Assembly: GCA_001796355.1 (NCBI GenBank)
Contig: MGMG01000033.1
Span: forward strand, 1 to 32,409
Direction of reading: 5' to 3'
Length of the DNA stretch: 32,409 nt
DNA from: Chloroflexi bacterium GWB2_54_36
GTDB taxonomy: Bacteria > Chloroflexota > Anaerolineae > Anaerolineales > Anaerolineaceae
Position numbers and translations under genes: made by a program. Under the pieces are notes generated by a model that did no database searches, was not told the DNA's origin, and saw nothing but the letters and a program-made list of their open reading frames with translations. Positions 16,195 through 23,297 of the stretch are shown piece by piece. Each line of letters starts with the position of its first letter. The first letter of the stretch is position 1.

Positions 16195-17124
16195 TTACCC
16201 GGCCGCTGTACCACGCAGGCGCGGGTCGAGCGCATCCCGCAGACCGTCACCCAGCAGATTGAAGCCCAGCACGGTCAGCATGATGGCAACGCCCGGGAAG
16301 AACACCAGGTGCGGCGCATTGAAAATGCTATTGCGTTCTTCGCCCAGCATCAAGCCCCATTCCGGCCGCGGCGGTTCAGCGCCAAGCCCAAGGAAGGACA
16401 GCGCCGCGGCATCCAGGATGGCAGTCGCGATGCCAAGCGTCGCCTGAACGATCAATGGCGTCAACGAATTAGGGATGATATGCCCAAACAAGATGCGTCC
16501 CTGATTCGCCCCAATCGAGCGAGCCGCTACCACATACTCCAATTCCTTGACCGAAATCACCGTTGAGCGCACCAGACGCGCAAATCGGGGAATCGACACA
16601 ATACCAATGGCCAGCAGCGCATTGATCAAGCCGGTGCCCAGGAAGCTAACGATGGCGATAGCCAGCAACAGGCTCGGAAAGGCCATCAACACGTCCATGA
16701 TGCGCATGAGCAAATCATCGAGCCAACCGCCGACAAACCCGGCAATTGCGCCAATGACGCCGCCAATCAAAATGGCAAAACTGACGGTTGACAACCCGAC
16801 TTGCAGGGAAAGCCGCGATCCATAAATGACCCGCGAAAGCAAGTCACGGCTGTTTCCGTCGATGCCGAAGAGATGTTGCGGTTGGTCAGCCGCGCAGCCA
16901 AGCAGGTGAATGCAAGGCGGCTCGCGCCGGTCGACATCCCTCAACAACTGGATCGGATCATACGGAGCGATTTGTTTTGCAAATATGGCCAGGATTAACA
17001 AAAAACCTAAAATGATCATCCCGAGAATCGCAGACCGGTGATGGAATAACCGGCGCACCGCTTCACGTCCGGGCGAGGTGTATTTTATATTGGAGACATC
17101 CAGAATGGCTACGTTTGAGGTCAT
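16195..17124 (-). CDS. Peptide/nickel-type ABC transporter permease (DppC/OppC family)
   Basis: A 309-residue inner-membrane permease with an N-terminal OppC-type helix (HHRSAILGMIILGFLLIL), a periplasmic loop containing HLFGIDGNSRDLLSRVIYGSR, about five further helices and the EAA coupling motif EYVVAARSIGANQGRILFGHIIPN. The family forms a heterodimer with DppB and imports peptides or other solutes delivered by an SBP_5 protein. It lies 13 bp after the DppB-type gene on the same strand. No ATPase genes (DppD/DppF) follow: the next gene is rsmE, so the ATPase must be encoded elsewhere. Confidence 0.93.
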   Translation of the reverse strand: MTSNVAILDVSNIKYTSPGREAVRRLFHHRSAILGMIILGFLLILAIFAKQIAPYDPIQLLRDVDRREPPCIHLLGCAADQPQHLFGIDGNSRDLLSRVIYGSRLSLQVGLSTVSFAILIGGVIGAIAGFVGGWLDDLLMRIMDVLMAFPSLLLAIAIVSFLGTGLINALLAIGIVSIPRFARLVRSTVISVKELEYVVAARSIGANQGRILFGHIIPNSLTPLIVQATLGIATAILDAAALSFLGLGAEPPRPEWGLMLGEERNSIFNAPHLVFFPGVAIMLTVLGFNLLGDGLRDALDPRLRGTAAG

Positions 17125-17137
17125 GATGTTCTACCTG

Positions 17138-18214
17138 TTACTCCAACCGTACACGGGGATCGAGATACGCATAAGATACATCGACAAATAAATTGATCAA
17201 CACAAAAATGATGGCAATAATCAGGGTAAATCCTTGCACTACCGGATAATCGCGCGAAAGAATGGATTGAACCAGCATGGTGCCCACACCGGGGAGCGCA
17301 AACACGGTCTCGGTCAACACGGCTCCTGAAAGCAGCGCGCCCGTTTCGATCCCGATGATCGTGATAACCGGGATCATCACATTGCGCATCGCATGCCGGG
17401 ATACCACTTTACGTTCGTTCACCCCTTTGGCGCGCGCGGTGCGGACGTAGTCTTGCTGCATAACTTCCACCAGCGTGGAACGGGTCATGCGCGCAATAAT
17501 CGCCAGCGGAATGGTGCCGACTGCCACGGAGGGCAGGATCAAATGCCAGAGTGCATCCTTTAAAGTTGCCCAGTTACCCGTGATAATGCTGTTGGCAATG
17601 GCTGAATTGGAAAGAAAATAGACCGCAAACTTGGAGATACCGGTTAGTTCGGTCAGTCCCCATTGTTTTGCCAGGTTGACCAACGTCACGCTGGCGCCCA
17701 AACGGCCGGAAGGTGGGATAAATAACGGCGTATCCTTCATCACCAGCGCAAAAAAGTACGCCAGCATCAAGCCAAGCCAGAAAACCGGCATGGATACGCC
17801 AACATTGGCCACAACCATGGTCAAAGTGTCTGTAAAACTGTTTGGCTTTAAGGCTGAGATGATGCCCAGAAAAATTCCTACCGTCGTTGAAAACAACATG
17901 GCAAACAGGGTCAGTTCGATGGTCATTGGCAGACGTTCCGCTATGATATCGGATACTGGCCGGCTAAAGCGGATCGATTCACCAAAATCCCCTTGCGCCA
18001 TATTGCCAATGTAGCGCACAAATTGAACAAAAACATTATCGTTCAAACCATAGCGCTCTTTAAACTCTTCACACTTAGTAGGGGTGGCACGTTCTCCCAG
18101 CATCGCCACGCACGGGTCGCCCGGGATTAAGCGCACAATCAAAAAGGTAACCAGTAGAATGCCAATGGCTACGGGTATTAACAAGACCAACCGGCGGGCC
18201 ATAAAACGCAGCAT
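17138..18214 (-). CDS. Peptide/nickel-type ABC transporter permease (DppB/OppB family)
   Basis: A 358-residue permease with the typical DppB opening (MLRFMARRLVLLIPVAIGILLVTF), the LIPGDP motif, GDFGESIRFSRPVSDII, about six membrane helices, the EAA motif DYVRTARAKGVNERKVVSRHAMRN and the C-terminal DPRVRLE. It pairs with the downstream DppC-type gene 13 bp away. The binding-protein gene lies 218 bp upstream on the same strand; the gap contains two hairpins. The loop between helices (about residues 165-215) is longer than in many DppB proteins. The substrate is not evident. Confidence 0.94.
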   Translation of the reverse strand: MLRFMARRLVLLIPVAIGILLVTFLIVRLIPGDPCVAMLGERATPTKCEEFKERYGLNDNVFVQFVRYIGNMAQGDFGESIRFSRPVSDIIAERLPMTIELTLFAMLFSTTVGIFLGIISALKPNSFTDTLTMVVANVGVSMPVFWLGLMLAYFFALVMKDTPLFIPPSGRLGASVTLVNLAKQWGLTELTGISKFAVYFLSNSAIANSIITGNWATLKDALWHLILPSVAVGTIPLAIIARMTRSTLVEVMQQDYVRTARAKGVNERKVVSRHAMRNVMIPVITIIGIETGALLSGAVLTETVFALPGVGTMLVQSILSRDYPVVQGFTLIIAIIFVLINLFVDVSYAYLDPRVRLE

Positions 18215-18315
18215 GATCTCTTAAATCCTTTGCTGGACGAGTTTTAGGGTGATTCAAAACAGGCCGCATGCCCACAAGTTCATGCGCTGCTTATACCAAA
18301 ATTTTTGTAAAACAG

Positions 18316-18348
18316 GAACAGGCCAGCCGACGGACAACCAGCCTGTTC
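18316..18348 (-). repeat. Intercistronic inverted repeat upstream of the DppB-type gene
   Basis: GAACAGGC (18316-18323) and GCCTGTTC (18341-18348) give an 8-bp stem in the gap between the binding-protein and permease genes. On the minus strand it is followed by a T/A-rich stretch. Possible second stabiliser or attenuator after the stronger hairpin at 18370-18411. Confidence 0.35.
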
Positions 18349-18369
18349 TCTTATTATGCCATAAAACTG

Positions 18370-18411
18370 TTGGGGGGTGTTTTGTCGCATACCGCTAAAA
18401 ACACCCCCCCA
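18370..18411 (-). terminator. Hairpin between binding-protein and permease genes (attenuator or mRNA stabiliser)
   Basis: GGGGGGTGTTTT (18372-18383) pairs with AAAACACCCCCC (18397-18408), a 12-bp stem starting about 20 bp after the binding-protein stop. On the minus strand no long T run follows, so partial termination or 3'-end protection is more likely than full termination. This would give more binding protein than permease, as in other ABC importers. Confidence 0.5.
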
Positions 18412-18432
18412 AATTTTATATAAGTTGTGAAT

Positions 18433-20166
18433 TTACTCGGTCGCGTTCAGGAACTTGTTGAAGAACGCGGTGAAGTATTCGAAGTTGCCGGTGCGGCCAA
18501 CATGGTTGGGGCTGGCAGCATCCCAAACCGCTGCATAGGAAGCAACCACATCGCTGGCATCCAGCAGTGCGCCGTCATGGAATTGAACGCCCTGACGCAG
18601 GGTGAAGGTCCATTCGGTGGCGTCATCATTGGCTACATAGCTCTCGGCCAGGCCGGGTTCGACCTCAGTGCTGCCAACCTTGAAGGACAGCAGCGCCTCA
18701 AAGATCTGCTCGCAAGCACGCAGGGTCTCGCCATCGGTTTCATCGATGCACCACAGGGTGGCAGGTTCACCGGACTGCATCCAGACGAACTGGTCAGAGT
18801 CGGAGGTGAGAACACCCATGACTTCGTTGCCAAGCGGGCTGGCGTGAGCGCCGCCGATGCTGGCTTTGAAGGCAGTTGCAGAAGCGCCATGGGCTACCGG
18901 GATCATGACCACATCGTCTTTCAGCAGTTGATTGACCTTGTCATAATGCACCTGGCGAGCAGCCGGATCAGAAATCTTACCTGCGGCGCGGATCTCTTCG
19001 ACCAGGTCAGGATACAAATCACCAAATTGCAGGTTGGTATCCGCAGCGAAGTGGTAGTCATAGAAGTTAGTGGCGCCAGGGTAGTCAGCACCCCATCCCA
19101 ACAGGTAGAAACCTTCGGTACCGGCAGCAGTAGCGTCGATGAAGGCGGTGGATTCCATTACATTGATATTCACCGTGATGCCGACTTCGGCTAACTGGGC
19201 TTGGATTTCCTGGGCAACTTTATCGGGAGTGGGTAAGTATCCGCGAACAACATTGCGGAGAGAGAGCGTAATTTCCAGGTTTTCTTGGCCGGCTTCAGCC
19301 AAAAGCGTCTTGGCCATTTCAGGATCATACGGGTACCAATCGACTGCATCGCTATAGCCAGGCTTGAGGGCTGGGGGAACGAATACCTTGGCAACCTGCG
19401 AGCCTTCGGGGTAGTACTGGTCAACGATGCGCTGGCGGTCGATCGCGTAGGCAATCGCCTGGCGAACTTTGACATCATCGAAGGGGGCTACATTGTGGTT
19501 GAAGCCGATGTAGAAGATATTCAGCGCCGGGCGGGGATAGAGCGCCAGGTTAGCGTCGCCTTCGATAGCGGCGAAATCTTCCGGAGCGGGGTTGTCGATA
19601 CCGTCAACCTGTCCGGATTGCAGCTCGAGCAAGCGCTGAGCCGATTGTTCGGACCAGCGGAAGACCAGGTTGGGGATGGCAGCAGCAGTGCCCCAGTAAT
19701 TGGGGTTGGCTTCATAAATAACGCGATCACCGCGCACCCATTCTTTAAGCATGTAAGGACCGGTGCCGTTGGGGGCTTCGCTCATCTTGACCGAATCGCC
19801 CGTATTGGCATCCAGGTATTCTTTGTCGGCAATCGAGAAGACCGAGAAAGCTACCTTCGAGGGGAAATCCGCATCGGGATAGCACAGCGTAAATTTAACG
19901 GTAAATTCGTCGACAGTCTCGATCGATTTAAACTCGCCGCCGTACTCGCAGTCCGGAGACTCGACCTTCATTTCGACGTAATTATTACGGCCAGCAGGAG
20001 TCTCAACCACTGGTACTGCGGTGGGCTCGGCTGGGGGAACTACGACTTCAGCCGTTGGCTGGGCAGCCGGTGCTTCTGTGGCCTCGGGGGCCGGTTGACA
20101 ACCAGCGATCACCATGCTGGCAACTACAAACAGCGCTAATAGCGCATAAACCCATCGGTATTTCAT
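18433..20166 (-). CDS. Peptide-type ABC solute-binding lipoprotein, circularly permuted SBP_5
   Basis: A 577-residue lipoprotein: signal peptide with lipobox MVIAGC (C23), a Pro/Ala/Glu/Thr-rich linker to about 60, then SBP_5 (extracellular solute-binding family 5) sequence in the wrong order. The mature part opens with what is normally mid-protein (DEFTVKFTLCYPDADFPSK, GTGPYMLKEW, ANPNYWG) and proceeds to the usual C-terminal region (AYAIDRQRIVDQYYP, LLGWGADYPGATNF, DDVVMIPVAHG). Only after about residue 450 comes the segment that normally starts the protein (LRACEQIFEALL, VEPGLAESYVANDDATEWTF, LRQGVQFHDGALLDASDVVASY). The protein then stops. Start ATG 20166 has an AGGAGG site; the longer frame to 20382 is not a signal peptide. 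It should deliver solute to the adjacent DppB/DppC permeases. Confidence 0.9.
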   Translation of the reverse strand: MKYRWVYALLALFVVASMVIAGCQPAPEATEAPAAQPTAEVVVPPAEPTAVPVVETPAGRNNYVEMKVESPDCEYGGEFKSIETVDEFTVKFTLCYPDADFPSKVAFSVFSIADKEYLDANTGDSVKMSEAPNGTGPYMLKEWVRGDRVIYEANPNYWGTAAAIPNLVFRWSEQSAQRLLELQSGQVDGIDNPAPEDFAAIEGDANLALYPRPALNIFYIGFNHNVAPFDDVKVRQAIAYAIDRQRIVDQYYPEGSQVAKVFVPPALKPGYSDAVDWYPYDPEMAKTLLAEAGQENLEITLSLRNVVRGYLPTPDKVAQEIQAQLAEVGITVNINVMESTAFIDATAAGTEGFYLLGWGADYPGATNFYDYHFAADTNLQFGDLYPDLVEEIRAAGKISDPAARQVHYDKVNQLLKDDVVMIPVAHGASATAFKASIGGAHASPLGNEVMGVLTSDSDQFVWMQSGEPATLWCIDETDGETLRACEQIFEALLSFKVGSTEVEPGLAESYVANDDATEWTFTLRQGVQFHDGALLDASDVVASYAAVWDAASPNHVGRTGNFEYFTAFFNKFLNATE

Positions 20167-20246
20167 TTCTCCTCCTAAAAGAAAATGTTTGGCGATTTGT
20201 TTGCAAAGAAAAAGGTGTGTCTTCTTACTCTTACCACCTCCTGTGT

Positions 20247-20262
20247 ATGCTTTTTGAAGCAT
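20247..20262 (-). repeat. Small hairpin in the 5' leader of the binding-protein gene
   Basis: ATGCTT-TTTG-AAGCAT, a 6-bp stem with a 4-nt loop, lies between the predicted promoter and the start codon. On the minus strand an AGGAGG at about 20236-20241 follows it, and a second ribosome site lies next to ATG 20166. Confidence 0.3.
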
Positions 20263-20280
20263 GGAATTGGGATGAAAATA

Positions 20281-20309
20281 AATGTAAAGCAAACAAGTCA
20301 ACTTGTCAA
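20281..20309 (-). promoter_or_regulatory. Promoter of the ABC binding-protein gene
   Basis: On the minus strand a perfect TTGACA (20304-20309) is separated by 17 nt from TACATT (20281-20286, four of six consensus bases). It predicts a leader of roughly 110 nt before ATG 20166. The divergent gap to rsmG is AT-rich compared with the rest of the window. Confidence 0.5.
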
Positions 20310-20380
20310 GCTGAATGCGAAAATCCGCGATAAATTTGCAATAATGCGGTATAGTCTTTTTAAATTCTAAAATCAGGCAC

Positions 20381-21109
20381 ATGAATTATATCGATATGGA
20401 AAAATTAGTACAAGACCTTCGCTCCCTGGTTGGGATTCAACTGACAATGCGGCAACTCGCAGCCTTCAAAAAATACGAAGAGGTTCTGCTCGAGTGGAAT
20501 AAAAATGTTAATTTGACCGCCATTCGGGATGGCGAGGGCATCCGCAACAAGCACTTCCTCGACTCACTCACCTGTATGTTAGCCTGGCGCGATCGCCCCC
20601 CTGAACGCTTGATCGACATTGGCACCGGCGCCGGTTTCCCGGGCATTCCCCTCAAAATCATCATGCCGCGCCTGCAATTGACCCTGGTCGAATCGGTCGG
20701 AAAAAAGCTGGAATTTTGCCGGCACATGGTGGAAGTCCTCGGATTGGAGAATGTCACCTGCCTGCAGGCGCGCGCCGAAGAATTGGGCCTGGCGCGCGAG
20801 CACCGCGAAAAATACGACTGGGCGGTCGCCCGGGCGGTCGCCAACCTGCCGGTGCTAGCTGAATATTTGCTGCCGTTGGTGCGGGTAGGCGGTGGAATGC
20901 TGGCGCAAAAAGGCGAGACCGGTCCTGCCGAAGCGCATAAAGCCGACCGGGCTATTCACGTGCTGGGTGGGCGAATCAAGCAGCTCATTCCGGTGCTGCT
21001 ACCGGGCGTCACCGAGGAACGTTTTCTGGTGGTGGTGGACAAGGTCAGCGCTACGCCGCCCGGCTACCCCCGTCGGATTGGCCTGCCAGCCAAACGGCCA
21101 ATCAGCTAA
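20381..21109 (+). CDS. rsmG: 16S rRNA (guanine-527-N7)-methyltransferase RsmG
   Basis: A 242-residue Rossmann methyltransferase. RsmG (GidB) signatures are visible: YEEVLLEWNKNVNLTAIRD (33-50), HFLDSL (58-63), the SAM loop IGTGAGFPGIPLKI (80-93), VESVGKKLEFCRH and ARAVANLPVLAEYLLPLV. The enzyme methylates N7 of G527 in the 530 loop, and loss gives low-level streptomycin resistance in other bacteria. It is divergent from the ABC binding-protein gene and convergent with recF (55 bp between stops). ATG 20381 is used; ATG 20396 is possible, and neither has a strong Shine-Dalgarno. It is the fourth 16S rRNA methyltransferase gene within about 8 kb. Confidence 0.95.
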   Translation: MNYIDMEKLVQDLRSLVGIQLTMRQLAAFKKYEEVLLEWNKNVNLTAIRDGEGIRNKHFLDSLTCMLAWRDRPPERLIDIGTGAGFPGIPLKIIMPRLQLTLVESVGKKLEFCRHMVEVLGLENVTCLQARAEELGLAREHREKYDWAVARAVANLPVLAEYLLPLVRVGGGMLAQKGETGPAEAHKADRAIHVLGGRIKQLIPVLLPGVTEERFLVVVDKVSATPPGYPRRIGLPAKRPIS

Positions 21110-21164
21110 AGTTGTCTCGAACGGGATCAGGTTAATAACTGGGTGCGGCAAATACCGGCTTGAC

Positions 21165-22385
21165 TCAGTTCTGCGCCGGTTTTTCTGCTGGAGCGGCAAA
21201 ACCAGCGCGCACCTGCCAAACGTTGCTGCGGGCGACGAAGTCGGGATCGAACAAATTCAAATCGGTGGTGGTCAACAGAGCCTGCTCGCTTTCCTGCAAA
21301 GCAGAAAGCAGTTGGGTTCTGCGGCTGATGTCCAATTCTGCCAGGGTCTCATCCAACAGCAACACCGGCCAATGCCCGGTCTTTTCGCGCATCCAATCCA
21401 CTTCGGCCAGTTTGAGCGCCAGCAGGCTGCTGCGCACCTGGCCGCGTGAGCCGTAATCCCCCAGGTCAATGCCGTTACCCATAAAACGCAGTTCGTCGCG
21501 GTGCGGCCCAATCGTGGTGATGCCGCGGGCAATCTCCTCCCGGCGCAACGACTGCAAACGCCGGGTGAATCCTTCCTGGATTTGTTCCAGCGTAAACCCG
21601 GTGCGATCCGTCCCCATCTCGACTGGCAGTTGGACCTGCCCATTGGTCGGCGCAAGTGGATCATAGGCTGGGCGGTATTGCAGGCGCAGCACTTCGGTGC
21701 CGCCAGTCAACAGGTCATGGTAGCGCATGACCAGGCGCTCCAACTCCTGAGTAGCAGCGATACGCGCCTGGATTAACATCGCCCCCCGACCCGTGAGTAG
21801 TTTGTCCCAATAGGTCAGTTGACTGGGGTCCCCGCCGCGTTCGCCAAGCTGTTTGAGCAGCGCATTGCGCTGGGTTAAGGCCTGAGCGTATTCGCTCAAA
21901 GCCTGGGCATAGCCCGGCACCACCTGCGCCAGCGCCAGATTGAGATAACGGCGGCGCTCTTCCGGCCCGCCCTCGATCACCCGAGTCATTTGCGGCAGGA
22001 AAATGACCGCATTGAACTGCCCGAGGGCTTCCTGCATGCTGCGTTTGACCCCATCTACCAGAATTTCTTTGCGCAGCCGCCCGCCGTTTCCGCCATTGAC
22101 TTCGCGTATCAGGCGGACTTCCATGCGGTGCTCTTCACCGCCGCGCTGGAACTGCGCCACTAACCGCGCTACCGTCAAAGGTTCATCCTTGTTGGTAAAT
22201 TGGATTAGCTGCCGATCATTGGCGGCGTGGAATGAGGTGAAAGTCGCCAGAAAATAAACCGCTTCCAACAGCGTCGTCTTGCCCTGGGCGTTATCCCCGA
22301 CCAATAAAAGAATCCGCCGGGGCACTTCCATGTCCAGGCGGGTAAATGCTCGAAAATTGGTCAGAGAGAGTTGCGTAAGGTACAT
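21165..22385 (-). CDS. recF: DNA replication and repair protein RecF
   Basis: A 406-residue SMC-like ABC ATPase. It has the RecF N-terminus (LTQLSLTNFRAF), Walker A GDNAQGKTT (30-38), the typical RecF region EALGQFNAVIFLPQM...IEGGPEERRRYLN, the ABC signature YGSRGQVRSS (about 328) and Walker B VLLLDETLAELD (about 355). RecF loads RecA at gaps with RecO and RecR. It is not in the dnaA-dnaN-gyrB neighbourhood common elsewhere. It sits 24 bp downstream of def on the same strand, suggesting an operon, and is convergent with rsmG. Confidence 0.95.
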   Translation of the reverse strand: MYLTQLSLTNFRAFTRLDMEVPRRILLLVGDNAQGKTTLLEAVYFLATFTSFHAANDRQLIQFTNKDEPLTVARLVAQFQRGGEEHRMEVRLIREVNGGNGGRLRKEILVDGVKRSMQEALGQFNAVIFLPQMTRVIEGGPEERRRYLNLALAQVVPGYAQALSEYAQALTQRNALLKQLGERGGDPSQLTYWDKLLTGRGAMLIQARIAATQELERLVMRYHDLLTGGTEVLRLQYRPAYDPLAPTNGQVQLPVEMGTDRTGFTLEQIQEGFTRRLQSLRREEIARGITTIGPHRDELRFMGNGIDLGDYGSRGQVRSSLLALKLAEVDWMREKTGHWPVLLLDETLAELDISRRTQLLSALQESEQALLTTTDLNLFDPDFVARSNVWQVRAGFAAPAEKPAQN

Positions 22386-22409
22386 AAAAGCAGGATAAAG
22401 GAGCTCGAC

Positions 22410-22922
22410 CTAATCAGCGGCTATGTTTTCTTCTTCAGGGGTTGGCTTCCAGACTTTGGTAGCCCGGTCGGTGTAAAGGATGCCATCCAGGTGGTCGATT
22501 TCATGCTGGAAAATGCGCGCCAGCCAGCCGTCTGCCTTGATTTTCACCGGCTGACCGCGGCGATTTTGCCCGCGCACCACGACTTCCAGGCTGCGTTCCA
22601 CTTCGCCGACCAGTCCGGGGACGGACAGGCAACCCTCGATCCCCATTTCAGTTTCCTCCGAGGCGCTGATGATCTCCGGGTTGACCACCACATACAATTT
22701 CTTGGGGCTGTCCTCTTTCTCATCATCCTCTTCGTATTCGACAACCACCAACCGGTCCAGTAACCCGACCTGCGGTGCTGCCAACCCGACTCCGGGAGCT
22801 TCGCGCATGGTTTCGACCATGTCGTCGATCGTTTTTTGCAATTCCTTATCGAACTCGGTGATCTTGCGGGCTTTACGCCGCAGCACATCGTTCGGCACTG
22901 TGACAATTTCTCGTAACGCCAT
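22410..22922 (-). CDS. def: Peptide deformylase
   Basis: A 170-residue metalloenzyme that removes the N-formyl group from new proteins. All three family motifs are intact: GVGLAAPQVG (44-53), EGCLSVPG (96-103, metal ligand C98) and HEIDHLDG (140-147, ligands H140 and H144, catalytic E141). An acidic insertion, EYEEDDEKEDSPKK (62-75), precedes the second motif and is longer than in E. coli. A TATAAT lies on the minus strand at 22970-22975, giving a leader of about 40 nt with a weak AGGA-type site. recF follows after 24 bp. Confidence 0.97.
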   Translation of the reverse strand: MALREIVTVPNDVLRRKARKITEFDKELQKTIDDMVETMREAPGVGLAAPQVGLLDRLVVVEYEEDDEKEDSPKKLYVVVNPEIISASEETEMGIEGCLSVPGLVGEVERSLEVVVRGQNRRGQPVKIKADGWLARIFQHEIDHLDGILYTDRATKVWKPTPEEENIAAD

Positions 22923-23297
22923 TCCATCCTGCCTTTAATTGTTTACCAACATACCGCAATAATCCCCAAATTATACCGCGTAAGATTATTCGATGCACAC
23001 AATACGCAAACACGACGCTTACGTTCTTCGTTGCAATTTATGGGATTGAGGGCGTGTGAGAGTTCATAGCATATGGGATGTCGGATTTCGGGGCAGCATT
23101 ACGCGAATGTCATTTTAGACAGCCATTGCCCCTCTATCCGACCTACGGCTACGACTGCTGTGAAGGTTAAGCTCCGTCGGTTGAATTAATGGCGTATGAA
23201 ACTTCACATTTGACCGATCACACTGGCAGCCCGAAATCCAACATTCGATAGTTTCCCGATTAATCATTATCGCCACTGCAGTAAACCCTGTAAACCG
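22923..23297. other. Intergenic region with a 170-bp-spanning inverted repeat
   Basis: No gene is recognised. GATGTCGGATTTCGGGGC (23077-23094) recurs inverted at 23229-23246 (GCCCGAAATCCAACATTC) with few mismatches. A second, weaker inverted pair is 23056-23075 with 23193-23207, but the two pairs are interleaved rather than nested. This could be a decayed element. The def promoter lies at its left edge. Confidence 0.35.

Noticed and set aside
18427-20139. Two long plus-strand frames (255 and 284 codons) opposite the binding-protein gene
   Set aside because: Shadow frames of a high-GC gene; the minus-strand product has a lipobox and SBP_5 motifs.
18433-20166. Binding-protein gene as a pseudogene or frameshifted fragment
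   Set aside because: The frame is uninterrupted, with intact start, signal peptide and stop; all SBP_5 blocks are present, only reordered.
20350-20355. TATAGT as an rsmG -10 box
   Set aside because: Plausible position but no acceptable -35 or extended -10 element.
20167-20382. 72-residue N-terminal extension of the ABC binding protein
   Set aside because: It would bury the signal peptide and overlap the rsmG start; ATG 20166 has AGGAGG directly upstream.
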